A stretch of 10,997 bases of DNA from JAUWMI01 sp964454265 (GTDB lineage Bacteria > Sumerlaeota > Sumerlaeia > MWCT01 > JAUWMI01), in assembly GCA_964454265.1 (NCBI GenBank), contig CAYVXD010000135.1, forward strand, positions 1 through 10,997, read 5' to 3'. A model generated the notes under the pieces. It searched no databases and was not told the DNA's origin. It saw only the letters and a list, made by a program, of their open reading frames with translations. The position numbers and the translations under genes were made by a program. Position 1 is the stretch's first letter; each line of letters starts with the position of its first letter. This document shows positions 6,479-10,997 of this stretch, piece by piece.

Positions 6479-7864
6479 ATGGGCAATAGTGACGATCCAA
6501 GACGCAATCTGGCATCCGTCTCCGTTTTGCTGGAAGAACCTCAAATTGAAGCCATGGTGGCAGAATATTCACGACCCATAGTGCTGGATGCCATTCATAA
6601 TGTTCTGGCATGGTTCAGGGACAATCTTAAAACAGGTGATCGCTGTCCCGCAATCAGCGACATCGTTGCCAGGGTGCATTCGGCCCTGCTTCAAAGTCAG
6701 TCGGAAAGGCTGCGTCCTGTCATCAATGCCACAGGCATTATCTTGCACACAGGACTTGGCAGAGCTATTCTGCCCCAGCATGCGGTTGATGTGCTGGCAG
6801 GGCTCAATCGCTTTTGCAACCTTGAAATAGACCTGGAAACAGGACTCCGTGGCAAACGACACTATATGACCGAGTATTTGCTGACGAAAATCACAGGTGC
6901 TGAGGCGGCACTGGTGGTAAATAACAATGCTGCTGCCACCCTTCTCATTTTAACGGCGCTGTGCAAAAATCGAGAGGTCATCATCTCTCGCGGCCAGTTG
7001 ATCGAGATAGGTGGCTCTTATCGCCTGCCCGACTGTATTCATCAGAGTGGTGCCATAATGGTTGAAGTGGGGACGACGAATAGGACCCATATGCGCGACT
7101 ACGAGCAGGCACTTTCAGAAAACACTGGCGTTGTCTTGCGAGTCAACCCAAGCAATTACCGCATCGTGGGATTCACCCAGGATGTAGCAATTGCCGAGCT
7201 CGTGAGTCTCAAACAGAAGCAGCCGGTGATTGTCGTTGATGACCTCGGTTGTGGGGCATTGGTCAATCTGGAGGAATACGGTCTGCCGAAGGAACCCACC
7301 ATGCAGGACAGCATTGCCGCAGGGGCGGATCTGGTTTGTTCCAGCGGTGACAAATTGATCGGCGGCCCCCAGGCAGGCATCATTGTGGGCAAAAAAGAAT
7401 TGATCGCCCGAATGAAAAAACATCCTCTGAGTCGAATGTTACGCGTATGTAAAATGACCGATATGGCTCTGGAGCAAACTCTCCGACTCTTTCTTATTCC
7501 GGATACGCTAATTGAGAATAACCCAACCTTAAGGATGCTGACCACACCTGCTGAAGCTCTCAAGAAAAAGGCAATAAAATTGAAAAAGATGATCGAGAAG
7601 GAGAAACTTGCTATCGGTATCAGGGTGGCGGAAGATGAAAGCGCCACAGGTGGTGGTGCTTTACCCGCTACTCCGATCAAGACGTTTGTGCTGATGCTGA
7701 GCTCATCCGCCCTGTCACCTGATCGCCTGAGCTACCTTCTCAGGCAGAACGAGCCGCCCATAATTGCCAGGATCAAAAACGACGAGGTGCATCTGGATAT
7801 GAGGACACTCCTTGAGGGTGAGGAGAAGGCCATTTTGCAAGCGTTGATAAGGATAGCACATTAA
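6479..7864 (+). CDS. selA: L-seryl-tRNA(Sec) selenium transferase (selenocysteine synthase)
   Basis: SelA is a PLP enzyme that turns Ser-tRNA(Sec) into Sec-tRNA(Sec) using selenophosphate, acting as a large cytoplasmic ring. The 461-aa product has family marks along its whole length: the N-terminal tRNA-binding helices (about 15-75), VINATGIILHTGLGRA (81-96), the glycine/arginine loop TGLRGKR (121-127), VGTTNR (197-202), DDLG (254-257) and SSGDKLIGGPQAGIIVG (288-304), in which K292 is the PLP lysine. R319 and R322 sit 27 and 30 residues after that lysine, the spacing I recall for the substrate-binding arginines of Aquifex SelA. Two positions are unusual: C258 in DDLGCG, where Ser is common, and C324 in LRVCK, where Asp is common. 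No selB, selD or tRNA(Sec) gene is visible within the window, so the rest of the pathway must be elsewhere. Its orientation is divergent from the operon on the left. Confidence 0.95.
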   Translation: MGNSDDPRRNLASVSVLLEEPQIEAMVAEYSRPIVLDAIHNVLAWFRDNLKTGDRCPAISDIVARVHSALLQSQSERLRPVINATGIILHTGLGRAILPQHAVDVLAGLNRFCNLEIDLETGLRGKRHYMTEYLLTKITGAEAALVVNNNAAATLLILTALCKNREVIISRGQLIEIGGSYRLPDCIHQSGAIMVEVGTTNRTHMRDYEQALSENTGVVLRVNPSNYRIVGFTQDVAIAELVSLKQKQPVIVVDDLGCGALVNLEEYGLPKEPTMQDSIAAGADLVCSSGDKLIGGPQAGIIVGKKELIARMKKHPLSRMLRVCKMTDMALEQTLRLFLIPDTLIENNPTLRMLTTPAEALKKKAIKLKKMIEKEKLAIGIRVAEDESATGGGALPATPIKTFVLMLSSSALSPDRLSYLLRQNEPPIIARIKNDEVHLDMRTLLEGEEKAILQALIRIAH

Positions 7865-7990
7865 GAATTTATGAATTTTCAAGTTTGAATTAAGAATACT
7901 ATGATTTTTTCCAGTAGCATGGATGCGGATAGGATGCCAATTCGGTGGCATAAACGCAATACTGCGGCTATTTATAGTTAGGCGACATTG

Positions 7991-8017
7991 AGCTTTGGAT
8001 ATAAGGAACCTAAAGCT
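7991..8017 (+). promoter_or_regulatory. Hairpin covering the start codon of the downstream glycosyltransferase
   Basis: AGCTTTGG (7991-7998) pairs with CCTAAAGCT (8009-8017) through eight base pairs with one bulged U (8011) and a 10-base loop. The stem contains the TTG start (7995-7997) and the last base of an in-frame TGA (7989-7991). Such a structure would hinder initiation unless opened. It could be regulatory, or a sign that the true start is elsewhere. Confidence 0.4.
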
Positions 8018-9521
8018 GAAGGAATTAAGTCGAAGAGCAAATTCTTTCTATGATTCCAAGCAGCTCTTGTGGGTGATTATTTGTTTTGGCATTGTGTTAC
8101 GCCTTGCTCAATACCTGTCTAATCGTGCATTATGGCTGAATGAAGCCTACCTTGCATTAAATATCGTTAACAGGTCGTTTTCAGAACTTCTGCAGCCATT
8201 GGACCCTTTTCAAGCTGCACCAATAGGCTTTTTAATTGTTGAAAAACTCCTCGTTCAAATATTTGGCAACAGCGAATATGTACTCAGGCTATTTCCCTTC
8301 CTGTGTGGAATAATTTCACTCTTTCTTTTCTGCAGGTTGGCAACACATTACATCGCAACGAAAGCTGTTCCAATTGCTCTTGGCCTTTTCGCGGTTTCAG
8401 ATAGTCTGATTTACCATTCATCAGAGGTTAAACAATACTCAAGCGATGTAGTTATAGGGTTACTATTATTATACGTTGCGGCAATTTATATCCAATCAGA
8501 AAGATTGACTACTTCACGGATTGCTCTCTTTGGAGCTATTGGAGCAATTGCAATCTGGTTCTCGCATCCTGCTGTATTCATTTTGGCAGGCGTAGGAGCG
8601 AGCCTAGCCTTATTCTGTTTAGGCGCAAAGGAATGGCCAAGAATCGCTCGGCTTTCAATTATATATTCAATTTGGATACTGAGTTTCGCCGCTTGTTATT
8701 TTGTTTCCCTCCGTGATTTAAGTCACCATGAGCGTTTACTGAGCCACTGGAGTGGCGGTTTTATGCCTTTTCCACCTATGGCTTTCTCTGATGCTAAATG
8801 GTTTGTCAAAACCTTCTTTAAGATTTTTGACGAACCAGCAGGATTATCTCTACCTCATATTGCAGGATTAACGTTTCTCATTGGTTGTATTTCAATGTTC
8901 TTCGCGAAAAAGAAAGCGCTTCTTGTCTTGATATCTCCGATACCTTTTGTCCTGTTAGCATCTGGACTTCACAGCTATCCATTCAGCGGGCGGTTGTTAT
9001 TATTTGTCGCTCCTTTTCTGCTGCTTTTTATCGCAGAAGGAGCAGAGCAAATCAGAGTTAAAACACGTCATAATTTCCCTATCATAGGAATCGCTCTTAT
9101 AGGATTATTAGTTTTTCCACCGCTATTATTTGCGAGTTATCATCTCATAAAACCGCGCACCCGTGAAGAGATCAAACCAGTCATAAGCTATGTTGTAGAT
9201 CATAAGCAGGACGGAGATCTCTTGTATGTCTACTATGGTTCATGGCCAGCATTTGAATTTTATTCGGACAAGTACGGCTTCAAGAAAAGTGACTACGTTG
9301 AGGGTGTATCTTCCAGAGATAATCCGAGCAGATACATCGAGGATCTGGATAAACTACGCGGTAAAAAACGGGTATGGATACTTTTCTCCCACGTCCGGAG
9401 ACGGAAAAGTAAAGGTATTGATGAAGAAAGATTATTTCTGGACTACCTCGACAGCATCGGAAGAAGACTTGATTCTTTTAAGAGTATTGGAGCAGTAGTT
9501 TATCTATATGATCTAGGCTAA
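7995..9521 (+). CDS. GT-C/GT39-type membrane glycosyltransferase
   Basis: The 508-aa product has a membrane domain (residues about 24-385, around ten helices) and a soluble C-terminal part (about 387-508). Family features are RALWLNEAYLALNI (44-57) in the first outer loop, PLDPFQAAPIGFL (68-80), SSEVKQYSSD (142-151) and YPFSGRLLLFVAPFLLL (328-344). These match a bacterial GT39/ArnT-like group that transfers sugars from polyprenyl-phosphate donors outside the membrane; donor and acceptor are unknown. The acidic pair usual at residues 49-50 is N-E here, so the first carboxylate is missing or replaced. The start is uncertain: TTG at 7995 follows an in-frame TGA, has only AGG at 7980-7982 as a ribosome site and lies in a hairpin. 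Later choices are TTG 8067 or GTG 8073. The gene is visibly A/T-richer than the minus-strand operon, which suggests acquisition from elsewhere. It begins 130 bases after selA with no clear functional tie. Confidence 0.8.
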   Translation: MDIRNLKLKELSRRANSFYDSKQLLWVIICFGIVLRLAQYLSNRALWLNEAYLALNIVNRSFSELLQPLDPFQAAPIGFLIVEKLLVQIFGNSEYVLRLFPFLCGIISLFLFCRLATHYIATKAVPIALGLFAVSDSLIYHSSEVKQYSSDVVIGLLLLYVAAIYIQSERLTTSRIALFGAIGAIAIWFSHPAVFILAGVGASLALFCLGAKEWPRIARLSIIYSIWILSFAACYFVSLRDLSHHERLLSHWSGGFMPFPPMAFSDAKWFVKTFFKIFDEPAGLSLPHIAGLTFLIGCISMFFAKKKALLVLISPIPFVLLASGLHSYPFSGRLLLFVAPFLLLFIAEGAEQIRVKTRHNFPIIGIALIGLLVFPPLLFASYHLIKPRTREEIKPVISYVVDHKQDGDLLYVYYGSWPAFEFYSDKYGFKKSDYVEGVSSRDNPSRYIEDLDKLRGKKRVWILFSHVRRRKSKGIDEERLFLDYLDSIGRRLDSFKSIGAVVYLYDLG

Positions 9522-9703
9522 TTGAGAACTGATAGATGATGATATATATTTCAAAGATTAATGCTCAAAGTGGTCTAATAGCATGTTTGCGGTTCGCTCA
9601 GCTCTCTTAAATACCTTCCACCTACGGAAGAGCTTCGGCGGACAAGCCGGCACTTTGCGGACCCGCGGACGGTTAGCGAAAATCGGGATGAAAAAGGACA
9701 GTC
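9522..9703. other. Intergenic region with a cluster of short hairpins
   Basis: An A/T-rich start is followed by a G/C-rich island at about 9590-9680. In it CTTCC/GGAAG (9615-9619 with 9626-9630), CGGC/GCCG (9636-9639 with 9646-9649) and GCGG/CCGC (9657-9660 with 9663-9666) follow one another. None has a T-run. The 12-mer at 9664-9675 recurs with one change at 9946-9957, on the other side of the micro-ORF. This looks like interspersed repeat material and may also end the glycosyltransferase transcript. Confidence 0.4.
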
Positions 9704-9895
9704 ATTAGGAAGATTTTAGCGTTCTCTTGTATTGTCTTATTTTTGCTGGGGTTTCTGACATCTTTTGGCAACATATTAGGGACTTGGTTCTTTCAAATAC
9801 CGACCAACCTTTTGGCTATTCTAATGGTCAATAAATTGGTCTATGCTGGCAATAAGGTTGACGAGATTATGCTGACTTTGGGTGACAGCGGATGA
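9704..9895 (+). pseudogene. Candidate small membrane protein, start unclear or frameshifted
   Basis: This frame has 63 codons before TGA at 9893-9895 and no ATG, GTG or TTG at its beginning. The translation looks real: IRKILAF, a hydrophobic segment (CIVLFLLGFL and on), a linker with W and P, a second apolar segment (LLAILMVNKLV) and a charged tail ending KVDEIMLTLGDSG. Two explanations fit. Either it starts at the rare codon ATT 9704, with AAAAAGGA five bases ahead; or it starts at ATG 9688 and one base has been gained in the A-run at 9691-9695. Removing one A gives MKRTVIRKILAF in frame (68 aa). A strong hairpin starts one base after the stop, as expected for a real gene end. I do not recognise a family. 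Confidence 0.45.
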
Positions 9896-9896
9896 G

Positions 9897-9917
9897 GGGG
9901 AAATCAAGGATTTCCCC
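9897..9917 (+). terminator. Strong hairpin after the micro-ORF, likely transcript end
   Basis: GGGGAAATC (9897-9905) and GATTTCCCC (9909-9917) form a perfect 9-bp stem with a 3-base loop. It starts one base after the TGA of the 63-codon frame. No T-run follows (AAATTGCC), so it is not a classic intrinsic terminator, but it could protect a 3' end. Confidence 0.5.
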
Positions 9918-9987
9918 AAATTGCCTTCGCCGAACTTATTTTATGCGCGGACCGTTATCTAAATATTTGACGGTGTGTTAATAAAAC

Positions 9988-9997
9988 AGGAGGTGAT
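9988..9997 (+). promoter_or_regulatory. Near-perfect Shine-Dalgarno
   Basis: AGGAGGTGAT (9988-9997) is almost fully complementary to the 16S rRNA tail and its GGAGG ends eight bases before the ATG at 10002. It fixes the start of the MuiA-like gene and predicts efficient translation. Confidence 0.9.
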
Positions 9998-10001
9998 CGC
10001 A

Positions 10002-10997
10002 ATGAATAGGACGATGTACAGAATCTGTATGGCAATGGTATTGGCAGTGACTTTTGCAACTGGTGTAGCTCTGGCGGAGCAGGTCACAAAGGGGGAAGTA
10101 ACGGACGTAACAGTTTACAGGGATCAGGCTCTGGTTACTCGCACAGTGCAGGTCGATGGGCCACAGGGGCCTCTGGAAATTGTGGTGACTGATCTGCCCG
10201 ATAAGATAATTCCAGCGAGTTTGTCTGCTGAATCAAGAGGGGATAGCACGATTCATTCTGTTACGTATCGCACTAAGGCAATCAAAGGGGAGGCGCGCCC
10301 GGAGGTTAAGGCTATTGATGAGGAAATCGCTGAGATCGAGAGGCAATTAAGAGAACTCAGCGCAAACGAGCAATTGCTCTTGGTTAAGGAAAAAATTATC
10401 GATAGATTGGAGCAATTTACTGCAAGTAGTGCGGAAAAGGAACTGCAGCAAGGGGTTTTGAAGTTTCAGGAGTTGCAACAACTGGCTGAGTACGGCCTGG
10501 GCAAACATGAAGAATTTGTGCAAGCGCGCTTGAAATTTCAAGAAGAGAGACGAGAGACAGAAAAGCAAATTGGCCTTCTGAAGCGCAAGCGTTCCGAACT
10601 TGCAGCAGGATATAGTCAAATCCAGAGAGAAGCATTGGTGTATCTGACAAAGGATACAGCCCAACCGGTAGCCATCAGTTTTCGCTATTTGGTAAGTCAG
10701 GTGGGCTGGTATCCACATTATAATCTGCGCTCAGATGAAGAACGCGACTCAGCAAGTGTGGAGTATAATGCGTTTGTAAGGCAGATGAGTGGCGAAGATT
10801 GGAATGGTGTGCGGCTTACGCTTTCAACAGTTCAGCCATCATTCACCGCAGAACCACCGGTGATTGAACCCTTGGAAACAGCCCTGGGTCCGAAAATAGT
10901 CTTGAGAGCGGAAGAGGTTGAGCAGGCATTAGGAAGGGTTCAACAGGAACGTTACGCTGCACAAAAGGCGGCAGCTCCCCAAGCTGAGATTTCCGGA
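10002..10997 (+). CDS. Exported mucoidy inhibitor A-like protein (DUF4140/DUF4139), partial
   Basis: The first 332 residues are visible; the gene continues past the window end. It begins with a signal peptide ending ALA/EQ (cleavage after about residue 25), so the protein acts outside the cytoplasm. Residues about 30-95 form the N-terminal DUF4140-type domain, opening with VTDVTVYRDQALVTR (33-47). A charged coiled-coil region follows (about 100-212, many E, K, Q and L in heptad-like order). The DUF4139 beta-rich domain begins near 222, with VGWYPHYNLR (234-243) and GEDWNGVRLTLST (264-276) as the best family marks. The family is named after MuiA, reported to suppress mucoid growth; the molecular action is not established. 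The start is set by a near-perfect Shine-Dalgarno. Repeats and a micro-ORF separate it from the glycosyltransferase upstream, so it is probably transcribed on its own. Confidence 0.85.
   Translation, partial: MNRTMYRICMAMVLAVTFATGVALAEQVTKGEVTDVTVYRDQALVTRTVQVDGPQGPLEIVVTDLPDKIIPASLSAESRGDSTIHSVTYRTKAIKGEARPEVKAIDEEIAEIERQLRELSANEQLLLVKEKIIDRLEQFTASSAEKELQQGVLKFQELQQLAEYGLGKHEEFVQARLKFQEERRETEKQIGLLKRKRSELAAGYSQIQREALVYLTKDTAQPVAISFRYLVSQVGWYPHYNLRSDEERDSASVEYNAFVRQMSGEDWNGVRLTLSTVQPSFTAEPPVIEPLETALGPKIVLRAEEVEQALGRVQQERYAAQKAAAPQAEISG

Noticed and set aside
7156..7680. 174-aa minus-strand open frame inside selA
   Set aside because: It is antisense shadow of a well-supported gene; its apolar look is a result of the complementary codons.
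10347..10718. Minus-strand open frames of 123 and 77 aa
   Set aside because: They are antisense to the coiled-coil part of the MuiA-like gene and have no independent support.
1..10997. CRISPR array, rRNA or intact insertion sequence
   Set aside because: No regularly spaced direct repeats, no rRNA-like conserved blocks and no complete transposase were seen.

Overview
The window looks like a chromosomal accessory stretch of a Gram-negative-type bacterium, probably from a poorly sampled lineage. Three things point that way: a SurA-like double-parvulin protein with a signal peptide, a TPR-carrying GT-C membrane glycosyltransferase, and an exported mucoidy-inhibitor-A-like protein. Intergenic space is plentiful and rich in short palindromic repeats. 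I cannot name the organism from the sequence. Base composition is uneven: the minus-strand genes are clearly richer in G/C than the glycosyltransferase gene at 7995-9521, which suggests separate histories.

Layout. Positions 1-1015 hold no convincing gene but many hairpins: one at 61-90, a 28-bp perfect palindrome at 468-495, two overlapping hairpins at 542-567, and two inverted copies of a 25-bp repeat at 395-419 and 641-665 with compensatory stem changes. Positions 1016-5504 are a minus-strand operon of three genes: an exported 250-aa beta-sandwich-like protein, a 491-aa double-parvulin prolyl isomerase/chaperone, and a 755-aa TPR-containing GT-C glycosyltransferase. Both junctions are 4-base ATGA overlaps, so the three products are probably made in a coupled way. 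Positions 5505-6478 are a divergent intergenic region. It contains the operon leader, a terminator-like hairpin, a long inverted-repeat element (5701-5795) and the decayed C-terminus of what looks like a REP-associated tyrosine transposase (about 5917-6180, minus strand).

On the plus strand, selA (6479-7864) encodes selenocysteine synthase with its PLP lysine and substrate arginines in place. No other selenocysteine genes lie in the window. A second, A/T-rich GT-C/GT39-type glycosyltransferase follows at 7995-9521. It has a TTG start that sits inside a hairpin, directly after an in-frame UGA. Between 9522 and 10001 are a G/C-rich hairpin cluster, an unlisted 63-codon membrane micro-ORF without a standard start codon, and a strong hairpin just after its stop. 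A mucoidy-inhibitor-A-like (DUF4140/DUF4139) gene starts at 10002 behind a near-perfect Shine-Dalgarno and runs off the window end.

How the genes may work together (inference): the minus-strand operon reads as a secretion, folding and glycosylation module at the cell envelope, in which the first protein could be the client. Two different GT-C glycosyltransferases and an exported MuiA-like protein give the region an envelope theme; selA is the outlier.
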